Made by a program: the position numbers and the translations under genes
The notes under the pieces: generated by a model
What the model saw: the letters and a program-made list of their open reading frames with translations, nothing else
Databases searched by the model: none
What the model was told of the DNA's origin: nothing
NCBI RefSeq assembly: GCF_004340905.1
Contig: NZ_SLXD01000002.1
Location: 124,001 to 188,000, forward strand
Direction of reading: 5' to 3'
Source: Rubrivivax gelatinosus
Lineage (GTDB): Bacteria > Pseudomonadota > Gammaproteobacteria > Burkholderiales > Burkholderiaceae_C
Length of the DNA: 64,000 nt
Shown here: one piece after another, positions 41,890 through 52,659 of the stretch
Position numbering within the stretch: the stretch's first letter is position 1
How the letters are laid out: each line of letters opens with the position of its first letter

Positions 41890-43382
41890 GCCGGGTTGAT
41901 GCGCAGCCAGGTGGTCTTCAGCTCGGTGTACTTGTCGAAGGCGTGCAGGCTCTTGTCGCGGCCGTTGCCGCTTTGCTTGTAGCCGCCGAACGGGACGGTC
42001 ATGTCGTCCTCGTCGTACTGGTTGACGTGCACGGTGCCGGCACGCAGCGCGCGTGCGACGCGGTGGGCGCGGTGCACGTTGTCGCTCCAGACGCTGGCCT
42101 GCAGGCCGTAGGCGCTGGCGTTGGCCATCGCCACGGCCTGGGCCTCGTCGGCGAAACGCAGCACCGACAGCACCGGGCCGAAGATCTCCTCGCGGGCGAT
42201 GCGCATCGTGTTCGTGACCCCGGCGAAGACCGTCGGCTCGACGTAGAAGCCGCCGCTGTCGGCGCGTGCGCGCCGGCCGCCGGCCAGGCAGCTCGCGCCT
42301 TCGGCCAGGCCGGCGTCGATGTAGCCCAGCACGGTGGCCATCTGCGGCTCGTCGACCAGCGCGCCCATCACCGTGGTCGGGTCCAGCGGGTCGGCCGGCG
42401 TGTAGTGGGGCGCCAGCGCGGCGACACGCGCGGCGAACTCGTCGGCGATGCTGTCGTGCACCAGCAGGCGCGAGGGTGCGTTGCAGCTCTCGCCCTGGTT
42501 GAAGAAGATGCTGTCGGCCACCGTCTCGGCGGCGCGGCCCAGGTCGGCGTCGGGGAAGACGAGGAAGGCCGACTTGCCGCCGAGTTCGTTGTAGACGCGC
42601 TTCAGGTTCGAGCGGCCCGCATACTCCAGCATGCGCCGGCCGATGCGCGTGCTGCCGGTGAAGCCGATCGCGTCGACGTCGGGGTGCAGCGCCAGCGCCT
42701 CGCCGGCTTCGCCGCCGTAGCCCGGCACGACGTTGAAGACCCCCGGCGGCAGCCCGGCCTCGATGGCGATCTCGGCCAGGCGCAGCGCGGTGTACGGACT
42801 CTTCTCGCTGGGCTTCAACACCACCGAATTGCCCGCCGCCAGCGCCGGCCCGAGCTTCCAGGCGGCCATGATCATCGGGTAGTTCCAGGGCACGATGGCC
42901 CCGACGACGCCCATCGGCTCGCGCGTGATCAGCGCCAGCGCGTTCTCGGCGGTCGGCGCGATCTCGTCGTAGACCTTGTCCACCGCCTCGGCATACCAGG
43001 CGATGCAGCGCGCCGTGGCCGGCACGTCGACCGCCAGCGACCAGCGGATCGGCTTGCCCATGTCGAGCGTCTCGAGCAGGGCCAGCTCTTCCTTGGCGGC
43101 GAGGATGCCGTCGGCGAAACGCTGCAGGATCTTCTTGCGCACCGCCGGGGCCTTGCCGGCCCAGCGGCGGTCGTCGAAGGCCGCGCGGGCCGCCGCCACC
43201 GCGCGGTCGACGTCCTCGGCACGGCCACGCGCGACCTCGCCGAGGCGGCGGCCGTCGATCGGCGAGTGTTTCGCGAAGGTCTCGCCGCAGACGCTGGCGA
43301 CACGCTGGCCGTCGACGAGCGCGCGGCCGTCGATCGCCAGCGCCGCGGCGCGTTCGCGCCAGTTCGGGGTCGGGGTGTTCAT
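41886..43382 (-). CDS. puuC: Aldehyde dehydrogenase (gamma-glutamyl-gamma-aminobutyraldehyde dehydrogenase)
   Basis: A 498-residue NAD(P)+ aldehyde dehydrogenase. ITREPMGVVGAIVPWNYP, catalytic Glu in NELGGKS, catalytic Cys in QGESCNAPSR, EEIFGPV and PFGGYKQSGNGRDKS. The best context match is PuuC, oxidising gamma-glutamyl-gamma-aminobutyraldehyde made by PuuB. Start ATG 43382; a 55-base gap separates it from the porin-like gene. Confidence 0.82.
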   Translation of the reverse strand: MNTPTPNWRERAAALAIDGRALVDGQRVASVCGETFAKHSPIDGRRLGEVARGRAEDVDRAVAAARAAFDDRRWAGKAPAVRKKILQRFADGILAAKEELALLETLDMGKPIRWSLAVDVPATARCIAWYAEAVDKVYDEIAPTAENALALITREPMGVVGAIVPWNYPMIMAAWKLGPALAAGNSVVLKPSEKSPYTALRLAEIAIEAGLPPGVFNVVPGYGGEAGEALALHPDVDAIGFTGSTRIGRRMLEYAGRSNLKRVYNELGGKSAFLVFPDADLGRAAETVADSIFFNQGESCNAPSRLLVHDSIADEFAARVAALAPHYTPADPLDPTTVMGALVDEPQMATVLGYIDAGLAEGASCLAGGRRARADSGGFYVEPTVFAGVTNTMRIAREEIFGPVLSVLRFADEAQAVAMANASAYGLQASVWSDNVHRAHRVARALRAGTVHVNQYDEDDMTVPFGGYKQSGNGRDKSLHAFDKYTELKTTWLRINPA

Positions 43383-43437
43383 CGCGTCTCCTGGTGGGCA
43401 AGGCGCGGGCCGCGCAGGCCCGCCGGGGGGCGCGGCG

Positions 43438-44832
43438 TCAGAAGCTGACGACCACCGAGGCGCCGAGCAGGTGGTTGTTCTTGGCGTAACCGCCGTCCTT
43501 GACGTCCTCGAACACCGGCTGCGACGCGGCGTCGAAGCGGTACTCGAGCTTGAACAGCGTGTTCTCGTCGTAACGGTAGTTCGCACCGACGCTGAGTGCG
43601 TAGCGGTTGGCGCCCTTGTCGGCCCCGTCGCTGTAGCTGCCGTCGCTGCCGAAGCCGCGGCCGATGCCGTTGGCGCCGTCGTCCCACGAGTAGCCGAGCA
43701 GGCCGCCGCCGTTCTTCTCGTTGTTGACGTAGTCGGCGCGCAGCACCGCCTCCAGGCGCGGCGTGATCATGTAGGCGGCGGTGCCCGACAGGCCCCACCA
43801 GCGCGCGTCGCGCAGCGTGCCGTCGTCGCGGTAGATCGCCGCCTTCTTCTGCTGGCCGTAGCTCGCCTGGCCGAACAGCGACCAGTCGCCGCGCACGAAG
43901 TAGCCGTCGATCTCCAGCAGGTGGACCTGGGTGTTGCGGCCTACGTCGTTCGGGAACAACGCGTTGCCGGCGTCGTCGGTGTCGTCGGCGGCGTAGTTGT
44001 AGCCCTTGCCGTGCAGGCCGGTGAAGCCCCAGCCGCTGAACTCGCCCTTGGAGTAGTCGACGCGGTAGATCAGCACCGGGCGCTTGTTGCCCGAACCGTT
44101 GCGCGGGGTGTTGAAGTTGGCCAGGCCGATGCGCGACCACCACTTGCCGCTGGTGTGGTCCAGCACCGCGCCGGTGTAGGCCGTCGGCGCCATGAAGTCG
44201 AACAGCAGGTTGTGCGTGATCAGCTTGTTGCCGGCGGGCAGCGTGATCTCGTAGCCGGTCCAGTCGGGGATCTGGCCGACCCACAGCCGCGTCTGCAGGT
44301 CGTTCAGCGGCACCGACACCGAGGCCTCGTGAACGATCGATCCGCCGTTGGTCAGCGCGCCGGTGCCGCGTTCGGGTGCCAGCGTCAGGTGCCAGATCGT
44401 GCCGCCCTCGGTCTCCTTCAGGAAGTCGAGCACGGCCATGCCGAAGTAGGAGTTGTCGTAGGTGTAGCGCGCGTCCTCGCCGTTGAGCAGCACGAAGGAG
44501 GCGTCGTCCGCACGGCGGTTGTAGATCCAGGTCGGGTCGATCTGGCCGCTGATCTTCAGGCCCTTGAAGCCCTGCATCTCGAAGTTGTCCTGCAGCGCCT
44601 CGGCCTTGGTGCCGATGCGCGCCAGCTCCTGCGCCTGCTCGGGCGTCATGCCCCACTGGCCGGGCTGCGGCGCCGGCGCGGCCGCCGGCTGCGCGGCGAG
44701 CTTCTTCTCCAGCTCGCCGACACGGTCGCGCAGCGCACGCAGTTCCTTCAGCAGTTCCTCATTGCTCTGGGCGGCCGCGGGGAAGGCGGCGCCGATCGCG
44801 ATCACGAGGGCGGTCAGGCGGACGGGCTTCAT
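43438..44832 (-). CDS. DUF3138 family outer-membrane porin-like protein
   Basis: A 464-residue exported protein: signal peptide (to AAAQ), a coiled-coil segment (NEELLKELRALRDRVGELEK), a Pro-rich spacer, and a long region of alternating strands with aromatic girdles ending in Phe (SVVVSF), typical of outer-membrane beta-barrels. It fits DUF3138. It sits between the Pot permease and puuC, so it may be the outer-membrane channel for polyamines (inference). Start ATG 44832 with GAGGAG. Confidence 0.75.
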   Translation of the reverse strand: MKPVRLTALVIAIGAAFPAAAQSNEELLKELRALRDRVGELEKKLAAQPAAAPAPQPGQWGMTPEQAQELARIGTKAEALQDNFEMQGFKGLKISGQIDPTWIYNRRADDASFVLLNGEDARYTYDNSYFGMAVLDFLKETEGGTIWHLTLAPERGTGALTNGGSIVHEASVSVPLNDLQTRLWVGQIPDWTGYEITLPAGNKLITHNLLFDFMAPTAYTGAVLDHTSGKWWSRIGLANFNTPRNGSGNKRPVLIYRVDYSKGEFSGWGFTGLHGKGYNYAADDTDDAGNALFPNDVGRNTQVHLLEIDGYFVRGDWSLFGQASYGQQKKAAIYRDDGTLRDARWWGLSGTAAYMITPRLEAVLRADYVNNEKNGGGLLGYSWDDGANGIGRGFGSDGSYSDGADKGANRYALSVGANYRYDENTLFKLEYRFDAASQPVFEDVKDGGYAKNNHLLGASVVVSF

Positions 44833-44873
44833 CAGGATTGCTCCTCGGGTGGTATTCGGATCCGGTTCGATGC

Positions 44874-45713
44874 TCAGGCGCGGGACGCGGCGGCCAGATC
44901 CAGCAGACGCTGGCGCTCGCGGCGCGCGATGACGTAGCTGGTGACGATCACGCCGATCGCCACCACGGCGACGGTGATCGCGGCGACGGCGTTGACGCTC
45001 GGGTTCAGCCCCAGCCGGGCGCGCGAGAAGATGACCAGCGGCATCGTCGTCGCCCCGGGGCCGGACAGGAAGTTCGACAGCACGACGTCGTCCAGCGAGA
45101 TCGTGAAGGTCAGCAGCCAGGCCGACACCAGCGACTGCGCGATCATCGGCAGCGTCACCAGCCAGAACACCTGCGCCGGGCGCGCGCCCAGGTCCATCGC
45201 CGCCTCTTCCAGGCGCGGGTTCAGGTCCTGCAGCCGCGACTGCACGACCACCGTCGCGTAGGCCATGCCCAGCAGCAGGTGGCCGACCCAGATCGTCGTC
45301 AGGCCGCGTTCCGGGAAACCCAGCGCCCGCTGCACGCTGACCAGCATCAGCAGCAGCGACAGGCCGACGACGACCTCGGGCATCACCAGCGGCGCGTTGA
45401 CCATGCCGCTGAAGACCGTGCGGCCGAAGAAACGCTTGTACTTGACGAGCACGAAAGCCGCCAAGGTGCCCAGCACGACCGAGCCGCAGGCCGTCAGGAA
45501 GGCGACCTGCAGGCTGAGCCACAAGCCCGAGATGATCTCCGTGTCGTGCGCCAGCGACTGGTACCAGCGCAGCGTGAAGCCGCGCCAGACGTTGGGCAGC
45601 GGCGAATCGTTGAACGAGTAGACGACCAGCGCGACGATCGGCAGGAACAGGAAGACGTAGCCCGCGACCAGCCAGCTGCGCCCGAACCAGAGGTTGAAAC
45701 GCGAAGGCTTCAT
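44874..45713 (-). CDS. potI: Spermidine/putrescine ABC transporter permease
   Basis: A 279-residue inner-membrane permease with six helices, the ABC-binding loop EEAAMDLGARPAQVFWLVTLP and the YSFNDSPL N-terminal helix typical of PotI/PotC. ATG 45713 overlaps the potH stop (ATGA). Confidence 0.9.
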   Translation of the reverse strand: MKPSRFNLWFGRSWLVAGYVFLFLPIVALVVYSFNDSPLPNVWRGFTLRWYQSLAHDTEIISGLWLSLQVAFLTACGSVVLGTLAAFVLVKYKRFFGRTVFSGMVNAPLVMPEVVVGLSLLLMLVSVQRALGFPERGLTTIWVGHLLLGMAYATVVVQSRLQDLNPRLEEAAMDLGARPAQVFWLVTLPMIAQSLVSAWLLTFTISLDDVVLSNFLSGPGATTMPLVIFSRARLGLNPSVNAVAAITVAVVAIGVIVTSYVIARRERQRLLDLAAASRA

Positions 45714-46638
45714 CGCTGCGCCTCCTGGGCTTCGGCCTGGTATTTGTTGAAGATCGCCAGCGGCACGATGATCAGCAGGATCATGATGACGGCCACGCTC
45801 GAGGCCATCGGCCAGTCGTTGTTGGAGAAGAACTCGTCCCAGATGACGCGGCCGATCATCAGCGTCTCGGGGCCGCCGAGCAGTTCGGGGATGACGTACT
45901 CGCCGACGCAGGGGATGAACACCAGCATCGAGCCGGCGATGATGCCGGCCTTGGACAGCGGCACGGTGATCTTCCAGAACGCCACCCAGGGCGAGGCGCC
46001 GAGGTCGGCCGCCGCCTCCAGCAGCCGCAGGTCCATCTTGGACAGGTTGGCGTACAGCGGCAGGATCATGAAGGGCAGGTAGGTGTAGACCATGCCGAGG
46101 ATCAGCGAGAACGGCGTGTTCATCAGCTTGCCCGGGGCCGGGATCAGCCCGATCGCGGCGAGCACCTGGTCCAGCCCGATGCCGACGACGATCTCGGCGA
46201 TCAGCCCGCCGTCGCTCAGCAGCCCCTTCCAGGCGTAGACACGCAGCAGGAACGAGGTCCAGAACGGCAGCATCACCAGCATCAGCAGCGCCGGCTGCAC
46301 CGTGCTGCGCGCGCGCGCCATGAAGTAGGCGAACGGGTAGCCGATGGCCAGGCACAGCAGCGTCGTCGTCGCCGCGTACTGCACGCTGCTCAGGTAGGTG
46401 CGGAAGTAGAGGCTGTCCTCGGCGATGTAGAGGTAGTTGCCGAACTTCAGCGTCAGCTGGAAGACGCCGTCGGCGAAGCTGATCACGTCCTTGAACGCGA
46501 CGGTCTCCATCTCGGAGACGCTGATCTTGCCGACGATCAGGAACGGGAACAGGAAGAACAGCAGCAGGAACGCGTACGGCAGCGCGATGACGAGCTGCCG
46601 GCCGGTGAACCAGGACTTCAGGCGTTGCACGGCCGCGC

Positions 46639-46642
<4 letters not shown>
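45710..46642 (-). CDS. potH: Spermidine/putrescine ABC transporter permease
   Basis: A 310-residue permease, with the EAAADLGASPWVAFWKITVP loop contacting the ATPase and SFLLRVYAWKGLL typical of PotH/PotB. The start is GTG 46642, overlapping the potG stop as GTGA; a longer in-frame start would be within potG. Confidence 0.9.
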
Positions 46643-47742
<1,100 letters not shown>

Positions 47743-47838
47743 CTCAGCGGCGGGCCTGTGTCTATCTAAGGGAAGAAAAGAACGTTCGAAGAGCGAGTCA
47801 AGCTGCCGCCGCGGATCCGGCTCCGCCGGTCCGCTGGC

Positions 47839-47863
47839 GGCGCCCCCCTCGGGGGGGAGCGCC
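47839..47863. terminator. GC-rich hairpin between potF and potG
   Basis: GGCGC-CCCCCTC / GGGGGGA-GCGCC stem in the 153-base gap after potF. Probably an attenuating stem that lets the binding protein be made in excess over the permease. Confidence 0.45.
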
Positions 47864-47895
47864 GCAGGCGCTACGGGGGGCTCAAGTCCTGGGGC

Positions 47896-48996
47896 TCACA
47901 TCCCGGTTTTGAAGGAGGTGAAGGTGCGGGTCATCAGCCGGCGCAGGTCGTTGTTCAGCGAGTCCGGCGCGACCATGCGGGCCATGTCCGACGGCGACAG
48001 GAAGACGGTCGGATTGTTGGCCACCTCGGGCTTCACGAACTTGCGCGATTCGGCGTTCGGGTTGGCGTAGAAGACCTTGTTGCTCAGCGACGCGTGCACC
48101 TCGGGCCGCAGGATGTAGTTGATGAACTTGTGCGCGTTGCCCGGGCGCGGCGCGTCCGCCGGGATCACCATCACGTCGAAGAAGAGCACGCCGCCGGTCT
48201 TCGGGATCAGCGCCTCGATCTTCTGGCCGGTCTTGCCGTCGATGGCACGCTGGCGCGCGATGTTGATGTCACCCGACCAGCCCAGCGCCAGGCAGATCGA
48301 GCCGTTGGCCATGTCGTTGATGTAGCCCGACGAACTGAACAGCGTGATGTGCGGGCGAACGGACTTCAGCACCTGGGCTGCCGCGGCATAGTCGCTGGGC
48401 ACCTTGCTGTAGGCGGGCTTGCCGAGGTAGTGCAGGGCCGCAGGCAGCACTTCGGAGGCCGAGTCCAGGAAGCTGACGCCGCAGCTCTTGAGCTTGGAGA
48501 TGTACTCGGGCTTGAAGACCAGGTCCCAGGCGTTGTCGGGCATCGGCGTCGAGCCCAGCGCCGCCTTGACCTTGTCGACGTTGATGCCGACCGTGGTGTA
48601 GCCCCAGAGCCAGTCGACCATGTACTCGTTGCCCGGGTCCAGCTTGGCCAGCGCCGCCTGCACCGAGGGGTCGAGGTTCTTGTAGTTCGGCAGCTGCGAC
48701 TTGTCGAGCTTGCGCAGCAGGCCGCCGTCGGCCTGCAGCTTGGCCCAGTTCGACGAGGGCACGACGATGTCGTAGCCCGTCTTGCCCGCCACCAGCTTGG
48801 CGTGCACGATCTCGTTGTTGTCGAAGTTGTCGTAGCGGACCTTGATCCCCGTTTCCTTCTCGAAGTTCCGGATCGTGTCCTCGGCGATGTAGTCCGACCA
48901 GTTGTAGATGTTCAGGACTTTTTCTTCTTCCTGGGCGAACACGGTCGAGCAGGCCAGGGCAAGGCCAGCCATCGCCAGGACGGACTTCAAGTTCAT
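47896..48996 (-). CDS. potF: Periplasmic polyamine-binding protein
   Basis: A 366-residue binding protein with signal peptide (to VFAQ) and the LNIYNWSDYIAEDTI start typical of PotF/SpuD. Aromatic and acidic ligand residues for polyamine are in WSDY, SNWAKL, VDWLWGYTTVG and SGYINDMANGSICLALGWSGD. More PotF- than PotD-like. Start ATG 48996 with GGAGG. Confidence 0.9.
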   Translation of the reverse strand: MNLKSVLAMAGLALACSTVFAQEEEKVLNIYNWSDYIAEDTIRNFEKETGIKVRYDNFDNNEIVHAKLVAGKTGYDIVVPSSNWAKLQADGGLLRKLDKSQLPNYKNLDPSVQAALAKLDPGNEYMVDWLWGYTTVGINVDKVKAALGSTPMPDNAWDLVFKPEYISKLKSCGVSFLDSASEVLPAALHYLGKPAYSKVPSDYAAAAQVLKSVRPHITLFSSSGYINDMANGSICLALGWSGDINIARQRAIDGKTGQKIEALIPKTGGVLFFDVMVIPADAPRPGNAHKFINYILRPEVHASLSNKVFYANPNAESRKFVKPEVANNPTVFLSPSDMARMVAPDSLNNDLRRLMTRTFTSFKTGM

Positions 48997-49043
48997 GAGG
49001 AAACCTCCGAAGAATGGGGGGGAATCGTGAACAGCGCGGGAGT

Positions 49044-50426
49044 CTAAGACAGCCAGCCGCCCGCCTTGGCATCGGCGAGCGTCAGATCCAGGCATCGACG
49101 GATGAGACCCATCATCTCGTCGATCTGCGGCCGTGTGATCACGAGCGGGGGCGCGATGATCATCCGGTCACCGACCGCCCGCATGATCAGGCCTTCGCGG
49201 AAGCAGTGGCCCCGGCACACCATGCCGATCTCCAGGGACTCGGGGAAGGGCGTGCCCGTCGCCTTGTCCTTGGCCAGCAGGATCGCACCCATCAGGCCGC
49301 AGGTTTCCGCGTCGGCGACCAGCGGATGGTCGCGCAGCGTCGCGAACTGGCTCGCAAGATACGGGCCGACGTCGTCGCGAACGTGCTCCACCAGCTTCAG
49401 TTCACGCATCAGCTTGATGTTGGCCAAGGCCACCGCGCAGGCCACCGGGTGGCCGCTGTAGGTGTAGCCGTGGGCGAACTCGCCGCCTTTTTCAACCAGT
49501 ACCTTGGCGACGCGCTCGCCGACCATCACGCCGCCCAGCGGGATGTAGCCGCTGGTCACCCCCTTGGCGAAGGTCATCAGGTCGGGCCGGGTGCCCATGG
49601 TCTCGCAGCCGAACCAGCGCCCGGTGCGGCCGAAGCCGCAGATGACCTCGTCACTGACCAGCAGGATGCCGTAGCGGTCGCAGATGCGCTGGACTTCGGG
49701 CCAGTAGGTGGCGGGCGGGATGATGACGCCGCCGGCGCCCTGGATCGGCTCGCCGATGAAGGCCGCGACACGCTCCGGCCCGAGCTCGAGGATCTTCTCT
49801 TCGAGCCAGCGCGCGGCGACGAGGCCGAACTCGTCACGCGACAGCCCTTTGCCGTGTTCGTGCCAGTAGGGCTGGCCGATGTGCACGATGCCGGGGATCG
49901 GCAGCCCGCCCTGGGCGTGCATGCCGCTCATGCCGCCCAGCGAGGCGCCGGCCATCGTCGAGCCGTGGTAGGCGTTGTCGCGGCTGATGATGACCTGGCG
50001 TTCGGGCTGGCCGAGCAGGTCCCAATAGCGGCGCACCATGCGCACGACGGTGTCGTTGCCTTCGCTGCCGGAGCCGCTGAAGAAGACGTGCTGGAACTGC
50101 GGCGGCGTCACCTCGGCGAGCAGCTCGGCCAGTTCGATGGCCGGCGGCGTCGCGGTCTGGAAGAAGGCGTTGTAGAAGGGCAGCTGCTTCAACTGCGCGG
50201 TGGCGGCGTCGATCAGCGCGGGCTGCCCGTAGCCGACGTTGACGCACCACAGCCCGCTCATCGCGTCGAGGATCTTCTGGCCCTCGGTGTCCCAGAGGTA
50301 GATGTTCTCGGCGCGTTCGATGACGCGGGACCCCTTGCGCGACAGCGCCTGGAAGTCGGTGAACGGGTGCAGGAAATGCGCCGCGTCGGCGGCCTGCCAT
50401 TCCCGGGTGGTGCGTTGCGTGGGCAT
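49044..50426 (-). CDS. spuC: Class III aminotransferase (putrescine/polyamine-pyruvate type)
   Basis: A 460-residue PLP aminotransferase. FFSGSGSEGNDTVVRM, DNAYHGST, DEVICGFGRTGRWFG (Asp binding PLP nitrogen) and TFAKGVTSGYIPLGG (Schiff-base Lys). Closest in style to SpuC/YgjG-like putrescine-pyruvate aminotransferases, an alternative route from putrescine to 4-aminobutyraldehyde. Start ATG 50426 with AAGGAAG; 10 bases after puuA. Confidence 0.82.
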   Translation of the reverse strand: MPTQRTTREWQAADAAHFLHPFTDFQALSRKGSRVIERAENIYLWDTEGQKILDAMSGLWCVNVGYGQPALIDAATAQLKQLPFYNAFFQTATPPAIELAELLAEVTPPQFQHVFFSGSGSEGNDTVVRMVRRYWDLLGQPERQVIISRDNAYHGSTMAGASLGGMSGMHAQGGLPIPGIVHIGQPYWHEHGKGLSRDEFGLVAARWLEEKILELGPERVAAFIGEPIQGAGGVIIPPATYWPEVQRICDRYGILLVSDEVICGFGRTGRWFGCETMGTRPDLMTFAKGVTSGYIPLGGVMVGERVAKVLVEKGGEFAHGYTYSGHPVACAVALANIKLMRELKLVEHVRDDVGPYLASQFATLRDHPLVADAETCGLMGAILLAKDKATGTPFPESLEIGMVCRGHCFREGLIMRAVGDRMIIAPPLVITRPQIDEMMGLIRRCLDLTLADAKAGGWLS

Positions 50427-50436
50427 CGGGCTTCCT

Positions 50437-51804
50437 TCAGACGTGGAGCAGCAGGTGTTCACGCTCCCAGGGCGAGATCACCTTCATGAATTCGGCGTGT
50501 TCGATCTCCTTCACCTCGGTGTAGACGGTGATGAAGTCCTCGCCCAGCGCGCGCGCCAGCTCGCGCTCGTCGCGCAGCAGCGTCAGCGCCTCGCCCAGGC
50601 TGCGCGGCAGGGCGTACTCGCCGAGGTAGGCGTCGCCCTTGCACTCGGCCGAGGGCTCGATGCGGTGCTGGATGCCGAGCCAGCCGCAGGCCAGCGTCGC
50701 GGCCAGCGCGACGTAGGGGTTGGCGTCGGCGCCGATGACGCGGTTCTCGATGCGGCGTGCGTTGGGCGAGGCCACCGGGCTGCGGATGCCGACGGTGCGG
50801 TTGTCGGTGCCCCACTGGATGTTGATCGGCGCGGCGGTGAAGCGCGCCAGCCGGCGGTAGCTGTTGACGTAGGGCGCGAACAGCGCCATCGCCGCCGGGA
50901 TGTACTTCTGCAGCCCGCCGATGTACCAGTAGAACTCCTTGCTCGGCGTGCCGTCGTCGTTGCTGAAGATGTTGCGGCCGTCGGCCTTGCGCACGATGCT
51001 CTGGTGCACGTGCATCGCGCTGCCCGGCTCGCCGGCGATGGGCTTGGCCATGAAGGTCGCGAACATGTCGTGGCGCAGCGCCGCCTCGCGCACCGTGCGC
51101 TTGAACAGGAAGACCTCGTCGGCCAGGCCCAGCGGGTGGGCGTGGAAGAAGTTGATCTCCATCTGCCCGGCGCCGATCTCGTGGATCAGCGTGTCCACGT
51201 TCAGCCCCATCTTGTCGCAGTAGTCGTAGACGTCCTCGAACAGCGGGTCGAACTCGTTGACCGCGTCGATCGAGTACGCCTGGCGCGAGGTCTCGCTGCG
51301 GCCGCTTCGGCCCACCGGCGGCTTCAGCGGCACGTCGGGGTCGGTGTTGCGCGCCACGAGGTAGAACTCGAGCTCGGGCGCGACCACCGGCTCCAGGCCG
51401 AGCTCGGCGTACAGGTCGCAGACGCGGCGCAGCACCGAGCGCGGGGCGAACGGCACCAGCTTGCCGTCACGGTCGTAGCAGTCGTGGATGACCTGCGCCG
51501 TCGGGTCAGTCGCCCAGGGCACGATGCGCACCGTGCTCGGGTCGGGCTGCAGGTGCATGTCGCGGTCGGTCGGCGTGATGACGTCGTAGTACGGCCCCTC
51601 CTCGGGGAACTCGCCGGTCACGCCCATCGCCACGATGGCCTCGGGCAGCCGCATGCCGCGGTCTTCGGTGAACTTCTCGCGCGGCAGGATCTTGCCGCGG
51701 GCCACGCCGGTGAGGTCGGGCACGAGGCACTCGATCTCGGTGACGCGGTTCTTGTCGAGCCACTGTTCGAGCTCGCTGAAGGTGGAGGGATCTTTCGCAA
51801 CCAT
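50437..51804 (-). CDS. puuA: Gamma-glutamylputrescine synthetase
   Basis: A 455-residue glutamine-synthetase family enzyme that joins glutamate to putrescine with ATP. Blocks: ECLVPDLTGVARGKILP, APELEFYLV, EIGAGQMEINF, GSAMHVHQS, NSYRRL, WGTDNRTVGIR and ENRVIGADANPYVA. Matches PuuA/SpuI. Start ATG 51804; 62 bases after puuD. Confidence 0.88.
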   Translation of the reverse strand: MVAKDPSTFSELEQWLDKNRVTEIECLVPDLTGVARGKILPREKFTEDRGMRLPEAIVAMGVTGEFPEEGPYYDVITPTDRDMHLQPDPSTVRIVPWATDPTAQVIHDCYDRDGKLVPFAPRSVLRRVCDLYAELGLEPVVAPELEFYLVARNTDPDVPLKPPVGRSGRSETSRQAYSIDAVNEFDPLFEDVYDYCDKMGLNVDTLIHEIGAGQMEINFFHAHPLGLADEVFLFKRTVREAALRHDMFATFMAKPIAGEPGSAMHVHQSIVRKADGRNIFSNDDGTPSKEFYWYIGGLQKYIPAAMALFAPYVNSYRRLARFTAAPINIQWGTDNRTVGIRSPVASPNARRIENRVIGADANPYVALAATLACGWLGIQHRIEPSAECKGDAYLGEYALPRSLGEALTLLRDERELARALGEDFITVYTEVKEIEHAEFMKVISPWEREHLLLHV

Positions 51805-51866
51805 GGGGCACCTGTCTTCGCTGTCGGCGCGCCGCGATCAAGGGGCGGCGCACGAAACCCTGTCGT

Positions 51867-52646
51867 TCACGCGGCAGGGACACGAGGCAAGGGCCCGCGC
51901 ACCCGGTCGCGGTAGGCGCGCACGGCGACGCCGAACGCGTTGAAGAGCTGGACCGAGACGGGGTTGTCCGCGGCACGCCACTCGGGGTGCCACTGGACGC
52001 AGAGGTTGAAGCCCGGCGCGGCGGGCTGGGTGAAGGCCTCGACGAGGCCGTCGGGGGCGACGGCCTCGGCCCGCAGGCCGGGGGCGAGTTCACGCACGCC
52101 CTGGCCGTGCACCGAGTTGACCTCGAAGTGCTCGCGCCCGGTGACGGCCGCCAGCACACCGCCGGCGACGACGTCGACGCGATGCGCCAGGTCGTACTGC
52201 ACCGCGGCCGGCTGGTCGTCCGGGGCGCGGTGGTCGTGGCGGCCCTCGGCCTGGTGCACCGCCTGGTACAGCGTGCCGCCGAGCGCGACGTTGGCCTCCT
52301 GGAAGCCGCGGCAGATGCCGAACAGCGGCACGCCGCGCTCCAGCGCACGCCGGATCAGCGGCAGCGTCCAGGCGTCGCGATCCGGGTCCAGCGGGAGCGT
52401 TGGGTCGAGCACAGCCTCGTTGAAGTGCGAGGGGTGCACGTTGGATTGCGAGCCCGTCAGCAGCACGCCGTCGCAGGTGTCCAGCAGCGCGTCGATCTCG
52501 TCGGCCCCGAACGGCGGGGCAATCAGCGGCAAGGCGCCGGCGAGGCGCACGGCGTCGACGTACTTGCGTCCGGCGACGTGGAAGGGGTGTTCGCCCGAAA
52601 GGCGATTGCAGCTGGTGACGAGAACGACGGGCGGGCTTTGACTCAT
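51867..52646 (-). CDS. puuD: Gamma-glutamyl-GABA hydrolase (class I glutamine amidotransferase fold)
   Basis: A 259-residue hydrolase releasing GABA from gamma-glutamyl-GABA. LLTGSQSNVHPSHF, nucleophile Cys112 in FGICRGFQEAN and catalytic His in CVQWHPEW. Start ATG 52646; 13 bases after puuB. Confidence 0.88.
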   Translation of the reverse strand: MSQSPPVVLVTSCNRLSGEHPFHVAGRKYVDAVRLAGALPLIAPPFGADEIDALLDTCDGVLLTGSQSNVHPSHFNEAVLDPTLPLDPDRDAWTLPLIRRALERGVPLFGICRGFQEANVALGGTLYQAVHQAEGRHDHRAPDDQPAAVQYDLAHRVDVVAGGVLAAVTGREHFEVNSVHGQGVRELAPGLRAEAVAPDGLVEAFTQPAAPGFNLCVQWHPEWRAADNPVSVQLFNAFGVAVRAYRDRVRGPLPRVPAA

Positions 52647-52659
52647 GAAGTAGCGGGGG

